From UBA5239 sp040391785 (GTDB taxonomy: Bacteria; Verrucomicrobiota; Lentisphaeria; Victivallales; Victivallaceae), in assembly GCA_040391785.1 (NCBI GenBank), contig JBEBXH010000006.1:1-64000 (forward strand): a stretch of 64,000 nucleotides of DNA, in the 5' to 3' direction. The position numbers and the translations under genes were made by a program. The notes beneath the pieces are model-generated. The model ran no database searches, was not told the origin of the DNA, and saw nothing but the letters and a program-made list of their open reading frames with translations. Of the stretch, positions 6,617 to 14,844 are shown one piece after another; the first letter of the stretch is position 1; each line of letters opens with the position of its first letter.

Positions 6617-9519
6617 CGATTTTTCTCCTCGAGGGGTTTGAAGTTCAGCAATACGGCGCCGCCCGGCGGGACGTTTACGGTAAACGTGTCGCGGACTTCC
6701 GCCGTGGTTTCCAGATAAAAATCATTCATCGAAGCGCTCCGCATGCCGGCGGGAAGTTTCGCCGTCAGCTTCCGGGCGGCGGGCGAGAGGTTGATGGCCA
6801 TCACCAGCACGGAATCGCCATCGCGGTAAGCGCCGAGCGATTCGACGGCCCAGCCGGCGGCCTGAAAGGGAACCGCTTTTTTCTCGTCGAGATAATTCTC
6901 GAATGCGGCGGTGCCCCGGGCGAATTCATTGATTGCCTGCCAGCCCCGTCCGTCGAGGTCCCGCCACGACCAGATCAGCACTCCGGCAAAGCCGCCGTTG
7001 CGCAGCTGGTGAAACAGCACGCCTTTGATATTCTGGCCGGCCAGCGGACGCTCGTACTGGGCGGTATCGAGGATGTAGCCGCAGATCATGGGCTGTCCAC
7101 CCAGGGCCTGCCGGGTTTTGTGGATAAATGCGGTATTCAGCTCATAGCCGGCGCTCGGATAATCGAGCTTGTCGCGGTACAGTTTCCAGTCGATGCCGTA
7201 GCTTCGCGGCGCGTCCGCCGAATCGTAGCCGGAATAAACGGCGGACTTGGTTGCCGGATTCGCTTCTTTTGCCAACTGCAGTTCGTAGTCGACCATGCGC
7301 CGGTTGTTTTCCAGATTATAGGTGATAAACTGCTCCTGATGCTCCTTGTAGACCGCCTCGGCTGTGGGAACGGTGGCGAGGTTGAAGCGCCCGGCGAAGC
7401 GCTTGCGGCAGCGGTCGCACAGGCATGCGCCATTGATTCCGCGCTCGGCATCGTCCATGAATACGTCGTTCCGGGCAAAGGCGCTTTGCATCATCTGTTT
7501 GATCTCCGGGTCGGTCATGAAATATTCCGGGCACATGCCGGGTTGCCATCCCGGCGAAGGATGAACAGGATTGACCCGTTTCTGCTCGGGGTGCTGCTCC
7601 AGGTGCCGGTTGAACCAGGTCGAAACGGGGCCGAAAAAGCAGAAGATGGTTTTCATCCCCAGTTGATGCGCATAGTCGCTGATTACCTGATCGCTGCCGA
7701 TTCGTCCGGCATTCACGCCGCAGAAATTGATCCCGGCGGCGGCAAAGGTGTCTATGGCGAGTTTCATTTCATCGAGGCTGAAGCAGTTGTCGCGTTCCAC
7801 ATCCCAGAGGTTGATGACGATCTTTTCCGGGGTGCCGCTTTTCAGTTCCGGCAGTACAATCAGCTTGTATTCCTGCGGAAATTCGGTGAAACCGCGGCCG
7901 CTCTGCCAGACTTTCACGGGTACTGGTTTGGCCGGCATTTCCGCGAACCCGGGCGTGAGGATGAAATTGACCACATAGAACCCCCAGTTGTACGGCAGCG
8001 GCGCCATCGGCTCCCGGAAAGCGAAGGTCAGTTGCCGCTGATTACCCGCGACCGGTACATCCTTGAATTCATGCTTGAAACGGTTGTACAGCCGTTGTTC
8101 AAAATCATAACGCGGAACCGTGACCGCCTCCGGCATCACGATATTCATGCGGTAGTTTGCCGCCGGATGCTCGAAAGGGGAGCCGATCCGCAGCGTCCAT
8201 TGCTGGTTCGCACGGTTATTCACGTATAGCTCGCGGCTCGGGCGCTGCGGCGCAAACAGCGCATGGTTGCGGACGATGGAGAAGCGGTAATAGCGGCGGC
8301 CGGCAACCGGCGCGGCGGTATCGGCCTCGCACCATTTGGTATCGTCGTAACCGGCTGATTTCCAGTTACCCTCCGCCGATGCGGATTCCAGAAATTGCGC
8401 GGCTGGAATCTGCAGTCCGCCGATGTCCAGATGCCCGGAAAATGTACCGGATTCGCCTTCAACTTCCAGCGCAAGCGTGTGCAGGTTGCCGGAGAGAACC
8501 AGATTCCGCTCGATCTTCCTGACATTCGATTCGATTTCCTGACCGTCCAGATACAATTTCCCGGCCCCCGGCAGCTGCAGCGACAGCCGGATGCCGGATT
8601 CGCTCGAATTGACCGTGATCAGGGGCGTCCGCCACAGCAAACGATCCGTTTCGGCATTGTAAACCGATATCTGGAGCGTTCCGGCGGCGGCGTCCGGCAC
8701 GGCCCGCAGGATAGTACTGCGCCAGGAAGTAGATTTCAACAGAGCCGCGGCTCCGGGCGCACCGGCGAAGCGGAATGCGCCGGGGGCGAGCCTGACCGAA
8801 AAATCGATCCCGCCCGTGCCAAGCCGGGTCCGGGTCGATTGCACGGCCGGTGCCGTCCGGTCAAAAGCCAGCGTACCGAATTTATCCGCCTGATGAAAAT
8901 TCGAACCGGTGGGCGACCAGGCGGAAAGTTCTTCCTTGGGATTGTTATTGCGGCATAAATTGAATTTCACGTCCTTGCCGTCGCCAATGAGCGCGAGGGG
9001 AACCGCCAGCTCAAAGTCCCAGAAGGTTTCGCCGAGGTGAGTGGCTACGCGGACCTGCCGCGCATCGAGCGGAGAATTCATCCCGTAGCCCTGCGCCCGG
9101 TTGAATATCCGGTGCCCGGCCTGATTGAAGGAAAAATGATAATATTCGCTTTCCCCCGGAATCTGCCAGAAAATTTCCACCGCGTCGTCCCGATAGATCG
9201 CCGCATCGCCGTCGCCTTTGGCGTGTGGGCGAACCAGTTCCAGCCGGTTGGCCACGGGATTCAGATAGGATTGATCGAGGCGGCCGCCGATGTAGAGGAA
9301 TTTGTCATCGGAAGCGAGCCGGATATTGCCGTTTTCCACCTGGCCGCTGCCGGGCATATTCGGCAATAACTGGAACCCGACCGCTTTTTCCCAGCATTTG
9401 CCGGTGAATTGGCCGTTCAATTTTGGCGTGGCGGAGATGCCGCCCACGGTCACGAGGGCGTTGCCAAGGGCAGAGCAGGCGAGGAACAGCAGAGCTGGAA
9501 GGATCAGATATTTTTTCAT
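6613..9519 (-). CDS. Large secreted CBM9-domain glycoside-hydrolase-like protein
   Basis: About 968 residues from the preferred ATG at 9519, where GAGAG precedes and MKKYLILPALLFLACSALG is a good signal peptide; an in-frame ATG at 9531 overlaps the previous stop. Domains: a CBM9-like sandwich (about 25-220), central beta-rich regions, and a C-terminal TIM-barrel (about 560-880) resembling the GH42 clan. In the barrel VFMDDAERG supplies an acidic pair that may be catalytic, followed by CLCDRCRKRF and YSGY...SYGIDW. A short beta domain ends the protein. It belongs to the LacI - pseudopilin - enzyme - CBM operon. The enzyme at 14845-18663 is a distant relative sharing the YSGY...SYGIDW block. 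Substrate unknown. Confidence 0.7.
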   Translation of the reverse strand: MKKYLILPALLFLACSALGNALVTVGGISATPKLNGQFTGKCWEKAVGFQLLPNMPGSGQVENGNIRLASDDKFLYIGGRLDQSYLNPVANRLELVRPHAKGDGDAAIYRDDAVEIFWQIPGESEYYHFSFNQAGHRIFNRAQGYGMNSPLDARQVRVATHLGETFWDFELAVPLALIGDGKDVKFNLCRNNNPKEELSAWSPTGSNFHQADKFGTLAFDRTAPAVQSTRTRLGTGGIDFSVRLAPGAFRFAGAPGAAALLKSTSWRSTILRAVPDAAAGTLQISVYNAETDRLLWRTPLITVNSSESGIRLSLQLPGAGKLYLDGQEIESNVRKIERNLVLSGNLHTLALEVEGESGTFSGHLDIGGLQIPAAQFLESASAEGNWKSAGYDDTKWCEADTAAPVAGRRYYRFSIVRNHALFAPQRPSRELYVNNRANQQWTLRIGSPFEHPAANYRMNIVMPEAVTVPRYDFEQRLYNRFKHEFKDVPVAGNQRQLTFAFREPMAPLPYNWGFYVVNFILTPGFAEMPAKPVPVKVWQSGRGFTEFPQEYKLIVLPELKSGTPEKIVINLWDVERDNCFSLDEMKLAIDTFAAAGINFCGVNAGRIGSDQVISDYAHQLGMKTIFCFFGPVSTWFNRHLEQHPEQKRVNPVHPSPGWQPGMCPEYFMTDPEIKQMMQSAFARNDVFMDDAERGINGACLCDRCRKRFAGRFNLATVPTAEAVYKEHQEQFITYNLENNRRMVDYELQLAKEANPATKSAVYSGYDSADAPRSYGIDWKLYRDKLDYPSAGYELNTAFIHKTRQALGGQPMICGYILDTAQYERPLAGQNIKGVLFHQLRNGGFAGVLIWSWRDLDGRGWQAINEFARGTAAFENYLDEKKAVPFQAAGWAVESLGAYRDGDSVLVMAINLSPAARKLTAKLPAGMRSASMNDFYLETTAEVRDTFTVNVPPGGAVLLNFKPLEEKNR

Positions 9520-9527
9520 GGTCACTC

Positions 9528-10193
9528 TCATTTCGCCGAACTGAAGTTAGCATCGGCGACTTCTTCTTTTTTGACGGAACCCGCGTGGCCGTCAAGATAA
9601 ACCACATTGGCCCGTCCGCCGTGTACCCAATATCCGAGACCCCAGATGTTATTCGAGCTTGAATTGTCGAACCATCCGACATATGGATCCATTTTCATTC
9701 CCATCAGGGGAACTTGCGTGGCGGAGTTTCCCTGGCCGTTGTCCCCGAACATGATCAAATTGCTCGGGGTTTTCACGGTCGCGGCGGTCTTGCCGAATCC
9801 GACAGAATTTCGATACCGGTACGGGGAAGCGTTGTAGGTATAATTCATATTATGTATATAAAAGCTCCATATATTGGGATTTCCCGGGCAGTCCAGCAGG
9901 CTTTTTTCTTTCTGTTCATATGTCACTTTCAGGTAATCGCGTGCAAACGGATGTCCGTTCGTTCCGCCCATGCACCAGTAGGTACTGCCATAGGCGTCCG
10001 GGACAAACTGGTCATAGAAATCACCGAAATACAATGCATGCTGCGTACCGATTTCCTTAAGCTGGGCGACACATTTGATCGAATTCGCCTTTTCCCGTGC
10101 CTTGTTCAGGGCGGGCAGCAGCATTGCCGCCAGAATTGCGATGATCGCGATAACGACCAGTAATTCAATGAGTGTAAAATTTTTTGTCCTCAT
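9528..10193 (-). CDS. H-X9-DG pseudopilin-like protein
   Basis: A 221-residue type II/IV-pilin-like protein. The leader is FTLIELLVVIAIIAILAAML with the conserved Glu at +5, then an extended N-terminal helix and a globular domain carrying HGGRANVVYLDG (the H-x9-DG signature typical of these proteins). The residue before the Phe is Asn, not the usual Gly of prepilin-peptidase sites. It sits 34 bases after the LacI gene, and its stop overlaps the first possible start of the large enzyme gene (ATGA at 9528-9531). Linkage suggests it helps secrete, display or anchor the enzyme. That role is inferred. Confidence 0.85.
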   Translation of the reverse strand: MRTKNFTLIELLVVIAIIAILAAMLLPALNKAREKANSIKCVAQLKEIGTQHALYFGDFYDQFVPDAYGSTYWCMGGTNGHPFARDYLKVTYEQKEKSLLDCPGNPNIWSFYIHNMNYTYNASPYRYRNSVGFGKTAATVKTPSNLIMFGDNGQGNSATQVPLMGMKMDPYVGWFDNSSSNNIWGLGYWVHGGRANVVYLDGHAGSVKKEEVADANFSSAK

Positions 10194-10227
10194 GTTTCCA
10201 TAACTCCTCGTTTATTTATGTTGCCGT

Positions 10228-11208
10228 TTATTTATCATAGGGCCGGGTGGATTCCCGGACGATTAATTGTGGTGGCAGGTACAAATCGGAAACCTCTTCG
10301 CCGCCGCGCATTTTTATGAACATCTCAAAGGCCACCGGCCCCAGCTCTTCCCGGGCTTGCGACAACGTGGTCAGGTTCATCATCGAGGCGATCGGCATAT
10401 CGTTGAAACCGATGACGGAGAGATCCCGCGGCACCTCCAGCCCCAGTTCCCGGGCCACCGAAATCAAGTTTACCGCATCCTCATCGGAATGAACGAAAAT
10501 CGCCGACGGGCGATCCGGCTGAAGCAGCATTTCGCGGATTTCATCCTGCCCGACGGCTCTTTTTACCGAAGCTTCCGGGCAGGCCTGGGCCGCTTCGAGA
10601 AACCCGATATAGCGGTTTTCGATCACGCAAATATTGAACGAACAAAACCCGAGGCGGCGGTGCCCGAGCGACAAAAGATGTTCGCCGGCGAGGACGCCCC
10701 CCATACGGTTATCGGTTTCCACATTCGGATACGGGGCGATCCGGTTGAACCAGCAGCAGCCGACGACCGGTATCCCCTCATCGCTGAACCGGTGAATCAG
10801 GGGAATATTTTCCTTGAAACAGCCCGACACCACCAGTCCGTCGATATTCTTGCTCCGCATCAGCTCAAGCTGCCTCGCCTCAAACTCCGCGGTACTGGCG
10901 CAGCTGGTCAAAATTCCGTAATCGGAATAAGCGGCCACCCGGGACATATGCCCCAGCAGCTGGTAGAAAAAGGAGGAATCAAAACCTCGCAACAGATAAC
11001 CGATCAACTGCGAACGGCGCGACTGCAAACCCCGGGCCTGCGCGCTCGGAATATAGCGCAATTTCTCCGCCAGCTGTTTGATATGGTCGCGGGTTTCCGG
11101 CCGGAGCCGGACATCGTCACGTAGCGCCAGACTGACGGTGCTGGCCGATACTTGTGCAGCCGCGGCAATATCTTTTATCGTGACCACGGTTCGACGCTGT
11201 TGATTCAT
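10228..11208 (-). CDS. LacI-family transcriptional regulator
   Basis: 326 residues from the ATG at 11208, which has AGGA at the right distance; an upstream ATG at 11232 has no ribosome-binding site. The helix-turn-helix is VTIKDIAAAAQVSASTVSLA, followed by the hinge helix SAQARGLQSRRSQ and a periplasmic-binding-protein fold. It is the first gene of the operon with the pseudopilin, the large CBM9 enzyme and the CBM protein. Two palindromes with the LacI-type central CG lie just upstream (11278-11291, 11334-11347), so it probably represses its own operon until a sugar signal arrives. Confidence 0.88.
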   Translation of the reverse strand: MNQQRRTVVTIKDIAAAAQVSASTVSLALRDDVRLRPETRDHIKQLAEKLRYIPSAQARGLQSRRSQLIGYLLRGFDSSFFYQLLGHMSRVAAYSDYGILTSCASTAEFEARQLELMRSKNIDGLVVSGCFKENIPLIHRFSDEGIPVVGCCWFNRIAPYPNVETDNRMGGVLAGEHLLSLGHRRLGFCSFNICVIENRYIGFLEAAQACPEASVKRAVGQDEIREMLLQPDRPSAIFVHSDEDAVNLISVARELGLEVPRDLSVIGFNDMPIASMMNLTTLSQAREELGPVAFEMFIKMRGGEEVSDLYLPPQLIVRESTRPYDK

Positions 11209-11277
11209 GATTTTTCCTGTTTCAGTATTCATTGTAAAATATTATAACACCAAATCGGGTATTGTCAATACTGTTTA

Positions 11278-11291
11278 TTCAAACGTTTGAA
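11278..11291. promoter_or_regulatory. LacI-type operator, proximal
   Basis: A perfect 14-base palindrome, TTCAAACGTTTGAA, with the central CG typical of LacI/GalR operators, 70 bases upstream of the regulator's start codon. Confidence 0.75.
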
Positions 11292-11333
11292 AAATATCTG
11301 CAAAAAGATAGAATTCATGTTTAAATAACCTTA

Positions 11334-11347
11334 TTCAAACGTTTCAA
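11334..11347. promoter_or_regulatory. LacI-type operator, distal
   Basis: TTCAAACGTTTCAA differs from the proximal operator by one base. The two centres are 56 bases apart, about five helical turns, which would allow looping by a tetrameric or paired repressor. Confidence 0.7.
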
Positions 11348-11405
11348 AGCGGAAGATTTCGCAATAGAATTTACGGGATCTGTGCTGCACTCAAATCCCA
11401 TGAGC

Positions 11406-11426
11406 AATAACCGGGCGGCGGTTATT
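11406..11426 (-). terminator. Hairpin overlapping the stop of the lectin-like gene
   Basis: AATAACCG (11406-11413) pairs with CGGTTATT (11419-11426) around a 5-base loop, overlapping the stop codon at 11422. There is no strong T-run after it on the minus strand, so it is only a possible weak terminator or RNA 3'-end stabiliser. Confidence 0.35.
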
Positions 11427-12723
11427 TGGTTTCTTCTTTTTTCTCTTTGGGTGCTTCTTTTTTGGGCCGCTGTCTGGCGGCGGCGGCGGGATCGGCCCAG
11501 CCGCCCAGGAAGCAGTTGATCAGCGGGCTTTCCGGGTCGTCCGGTATGGATTTGGCGCCGACGACATTGACGACCAGATTTCCGGCGCTGGCAGTGTTTT
11601 TGAGCCAGTAGAGTTCCATGCCGTAGCCGTCCGGGTCATTGCCGAGGGTACAGGTGACGGTGGCGCCTTCCTGATTGGTTTGCAGTTCGAACGTGCCGTT
11701 GTCAAGGAGGCGGTCGAATTTGGTCAGGACGCCGGCGACCTGAGTCAGTTCCTCGATGTCCTTGCCGGTGGGGAGGCGCCGCTGCGACTGGAGGCGGCGG
11801 TAATTCATGAAGCGGGCATCGTCGAGAATAATCTGCTGGAACTGGGGGCCCTTGGTGATTTTGCCCTCGACCTTGACCATGATGCGGGCGCTGTTGCCCT
11901 CGATCAACGGCATGCTGTTCAGGAAGCAGATGACGTTATCGCCGAGCAGGCGCACGAAAAATTTGCCTTTGTACTTGGACCAGACGCGGTCGTCCTCGGT
12001 AATTTCGCGGATGTCGGCCACGCGGGTGAAACCGGCTATGGAAATTTCCTTGCCCGCATAACGTTCGCGGAAAATTCCCCCCGCGTAAACGTATTTGGAG
12101 AAAAACAGGTTGGCGCTGAGCCCGCTGGCGGGCAGGTCGGAAAGGGTGGGGTCGTTCTTTTCGACGGTTTCGGGTTCCTCGTCCATCAGCTCGGGCTGCT
12201 CGTCGAAACCGTATGTTTCAGTGCTTCTCGGCAGCGGTTTGGGCTTGGTATTGAATTCGAGGATGAATCCCGAAACTTTGGTGGAGGACTGTATCGCGTC
12301 CCATTTGCCGCCGGCCGCGCCGAATTCGATCACTGCGGCTGCAGCGGTTTTGGGGGTGATGGCGACGGTTTCCGGGTCCGCCCAGTTGAGGAAGGCCAGG
12401 GCCTTGCCGTCGGAGCCGACCCACTGGCCCTTGTCGTTGCGCGCGGCGCCGATCAGGAACTTGCCGACATAGGCTTCGAACCAGCTGTTCAGGAACTGAT
12501 TTTCCTCGTCGGTATTGATTTCGACGAGGTAGCCGCCGTCGCGGGTGGCGATTCTGCGCGCGGTTTCCAGGTCGGTCAGCCCGGTGTAAAGACGGTAATA
12601 ATGAGTGCCGAACTGTTTTTCGCCGGTGACGCCGAACACGGGTTGCGAGATGGGGTTCTGAGCCTGCAGCAGAACGGCGCAGGCCACGGCGGCCAGCGGC
12701 GCCAATAATTTAAGATGTTTCAT
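11422..12723 (-). CDS. Secreted C-type-lectin-like protein with OB-like domain
   Basis: A 433-residue protein with signal peptide (LKLLAPLAAVACAVLLQAQ). Residues about 35-150 fit a C-type-lectin fold: THYYRLYTGLTDLETARRIA, an N-E-rich segment, LAFLNWADPE and a final W/GFILEF strand. A linker rich in Glu/Pro is followed by a region (about 205-290; GKEISIAGFTRVADI, GKFFVRLLGD) resembling the tRNA_anti-like OB fold. The tail is highly charged (KKEAPKEKKEE). It is the last gene of a run beginning at 14748 and lies 12 bases after hpt. It may bind carbohydrate or protein at the cell surface; function unknown. Confidence 0.6.
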   Translation of the reverse strand: MKHLKLLAPLAAVACAVLLQAQNPISQPVFGVTGEKQFGTHYYRLYTGLTDLETARRIATRDGGYLVEINTDEENQFLNSWFEAYVGKFLIGAARNDKGQWVGSDGKALAFLNWADPETVAITPKTAAAAVIEFGAAGGKWDAIQSSTKVSGFILEFNTKPKPLPRSTETYGFDEQPELMDEEPETVEKNDPTLSDLPASGLSANLFFSKYVYAGGIFRERYAGKEISIAGFTRVADIREITEDDRVWSKYKGKFFVRLLGDNVICFLNSMPLIEGNSARIMVKVEGKITKGPQFQQIILDDARFMNYRRLQSQRRLPTGKDIEELTQVAGVLTKFDRLLDNGTFELQTNQEGATVTCTLGNDPDGYGMELYWLKNTASAGNLVVNVVGAKSIPDDPESPLINCFLGGWADPAAAARQRPKKEAPKEKKEETK

Positions 12724-12735
12724 TCTTACCTCGGA

Positions 12736-13278
12736 TTAATCATTCAAAACAATGGATATATCGGGCTGGTTGCGGTAGTACTCCTCCGCGTCCAGGCCGT
12801 AACCTACAATATATTTCGGGGGAACGTCGAAACCGGTCCAGTCGGCCCGGACCAGGCCGCCCTCCACCCGCGGAACCTGTTTGTCGAAAAGCACGCAGGT
12901 GCGGACGCTGAGCGGCTTCTCCTCGGCGATTCGGGGAATGACGCGGCTCAGCGTCAGCCCGGTATCGAGAATATCGTCGACCAGCAGCACGTGGCGGCCG
13001 GCCAGCGGCAGTTTGGGCATGGCGCTGAACGTGACGCTGCCGCTGCTGCCGAGCCCGTGATAGGACGACACCCGCAGCGAATCCAGCCACAAAGGCAATT
13101 TGATGGCCCGGGCCATGTCGGCCCCGAAAATCATCGCGCCATTCATCATCACCAGCATGGTCAGCGGCTGGCGGTCATAAAATGCGGTGATTTCCGCGCC
13201 CAGCTCACTGATCCGGCCGGCGATGGCGCCGGAATCAATCAATACCTGGGTTTTCAGGACTAACGGGGGCTTTGACAT
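12736..13278 (-). CDS. hpt: Hypoxanthine phosphoribosyltransferase
   Basis: 180 residues from the ATG at 13278 (AAAGGA before it). Purine salvage: hypoxanthine or guanine plus PRPP gives IMP or GMP. The PRPP-binding loop is VLLVDDILDTG, with an upstream SSYHGLGSSG flexible-loop segment and a C-terminal VGYGLDAEEYYRN block typical of Hpt. The longer reading frame to 13452 lies inside the lipoprotein gene and is not supported. Its start overlaps the 3' end of that gene by 44 bases, an unusually long same-strand overlap that suggests coupling. Confidence 0.92.
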   Translation of the reverse strand: MSKPPLVLKTQVLIDSGAIAGRISELGAEITAFYDRQPLTMLVMMNGAMIFGADMARAIKLPLWLDSLRVSSYHGLGSSGSVTFSAMPKLPLAGRHVLLVDDILDTGLTLSRVIPRIAEEKPLSVRTCVLFDKQVPRVEGGLVRADWTGFDVPPKYIVGYGLDAEEYYRNQPDISIVLND

Positions 13279-13900
13279 TGGTGCTGGTTCCTTTGGGATT
13301 GTGAAGCTGGGAAATTTCGCTTTGAATCTGCATGGCCATTTTTTCGGCGGCTTCGGACATGGCGGCGGCAAAGTCGGCCGGAGATTCATTGCGGTATTTG
13401 GCGGTATAAACGGAGGAATTCGACAGCGTGGCGGCGCTGGCGCCATCCACAATCGAACGGATCAGATAGTTCACGCCGAGGATGGCTTCGCGGCGCTTGA
13501 GGTCGATCCGCATGGTGAACACCGTGCCGCTGATCCGGTAGCCGTCCGCCATGGCCCTGCGCCCGGCGACCGCCGCGGAGGTCGATGTCTGGATCGAAGG
13601 CTGGTTGTTGCTGAACGCGGTCTGCAGGAAACGGGTGATGATGTATTCGGGCTGTTGCACCCAGCGGTTGTAACTGTCGAGCTGCAGGCGGTTATCACTG
13701 GTCAGGTAGGTCATCTGCGAACGCGATGATTCGCTGGACTGGAATATTTCCACCACGACCGGCAGATTGTCCGGCATGGCCAGCCGGATTGTCGACAGAT
13801 CATAATAAACCACTTCGTTGTAGTTTCCGGACGGAAACAGACAGCCGGTCATGAGCACCGGCAGGATGGCGGCAAATACTGGAATCAGCAATTTCTTCAT
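13235..13900 (-). CDS. PqiC/YmbA-like ABC-transport auxiliary lipoprotein
   Basis: A 221-residue lipoprotein with lipobox LMTGC at residues 16-20. After it comes the YYDLSTIRL segment characteristic of the PqiC/YmbA (DUF330) family, and then alternating strands and a long amphipathic helix (ADFAAAMSEAAEKMAMQIQ). Relatives are outer-membrane partners of MCE lipid-transport systems, but no MCE or permease gene is in this window. Its ATG overlaps the stop of the upstream TPR lipoprotein gene (ATGA). The family call is by motif and length only. Confidence 0.65.
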   Translation of the reverse strand: MKKLLIPVFAAILPVLMTGCLFPSGNYNEVVYYDLSTIRLAMPDNLPVVVEIFQSSESSRSQMTYLTSDNRLQLDSYNRWVQQPEYIITRFLQTAFSNNQPSIQTSTSAAVAGRRAMADGYRISGTVFTMRIDLKRREAILGVNYLIRSIVDGASAATLSNSSVYTAKYRNESPADFAAAMSEAAEKMAMQIQSEISQLHNPKGTSTNVKAPVSPENPGID

Positions 13901-14748
13901 TGATTACGGGCCTCGTTAACAGGGGTTATGGTTTTCCGGAGGTCATCCAGTTCTTTTTTCAGACTGGCGTGATCCTGCTGCAGCTTCTGGTATTGCTGGA
14001 GCATGTCCGGGATTTTTGCGGCTTCTTTTTCGGCGGCGGCCAGGTCGGCACGCAGAGCGGTGATGATCCGGTTCTGGTCCTCCATGGACTTGCGGAGCTC
14101 GGCCAGGCGCTGCTCTTTGTTCTTGTCCTCACGGGTCAGGGCGTCGCGGTAGACCTCGAGCTGTTTGACGCTGGCGGTACTGTCGCGAAGCTGTTCCTTC
14201 AGGATCGAGGTATCGGTGGCTTCGATGCTTTTCAGCTTAAAGTCGTGATCGAGCTTGGTGATCCGGGCCTGGTATTCATTGCTCAGGAGGAGCAGGCGGC
14301 GGTTTTCGGCCTGGGCGACCTTCAGCGCCTGGTCCGCTTCGTGCAGACTGTCCTGCAGCGAAGCCACATCCTCGGGGTCGTTGAACTTGATCCGGGCGTT
14401 GTTGTAATACCGGCGCTCGGCGTTCTCGAGCCATTTGACGACGTCGCGGCGCTGGGGCGCGTGCGGATCGGCCGTCTCCAGATAACAGCGGTAATGATAC
14501 ACCGCGGACAGCGGATCATCGAGATTTTCGTCGTACAGCGAAGCCAGTTCGAGGTGAGCGAGCTGTGACTCCGGGCGCACCTTGAGGTAACGCTTGAGAT
14601 AATCGGCGGCCTCGGGGTAATGATTGTCGTTGCGTGCCTTGCGGTATTTGGCAAACAACGGGTGCGCGGTTTCGCTGGGGCCCTCCCCACAACCGCAAAT
14701 CAAAAACACCAGCAACAGCGCCGGCAGATATTTCAGCAACGAGTGCAT
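13897..14748 (-). CDS. TPR and coiled-coil lipoprotein
   Basis: 283 residues from the ATG at 14748 (AGGAAG upstream); longer starts add residues before the signal peptide and lack a site. The signal sequence LLKYLPALLLVFLICGC has a lipobox at LICGC. About two TPR-like helical pairs (HYPEAADYLKRYLKV..., LAHLELASLYDENLDDPLSA) precede a long coiled coil (about residues 120-270, many K/E/Q/L heptads). It is probably an envelope scaffold protein. First gene of the run ending with hpt and the lectin-like gene. No specific function recognised. Confidence 0.65.
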   Translation of the reverse strand: MHSLLKYLPALLLVFLICGCGEGPSETAHPLFAKYRKARNDNHYPEAADYLKRYLKVRPESQLAHLELASLYDENLDDPLSAVYHYRCYLETADPHAPQRRDVVKWLENAERRYYNNARIKFNDPEDVASLQDSLHEADQALKVAQAENRRLLLLSNEYQARITKLDHDFKLKSIEATDTSILKEQLRDSTASVKQLEVYRDALTREDKNKEQRLAELRKSMEDQNRIITALRADLAAAEKEAAKIPDMLQQYQKLQQDHASLKKELDDLRKTITPVNEARNQ

Positions 14749-14844
14749 TGTCCGTCTTCCTGCATAAAATGATGACATACAATACACTCGAATCGGCACA
14801 AGGTCAATGATATTCCATGAATTCAGCGGACTTTTTTTACTGGT

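Noticed and set aside
12736..13452. Longer version of hpt with 58 extra N-terminal residues
   Set aside because: The extra part is Pro-rich out-of-frame reading of the lipoprotein gene; the ATG at 13278 has a good ribosome-binding site and gives the family length.
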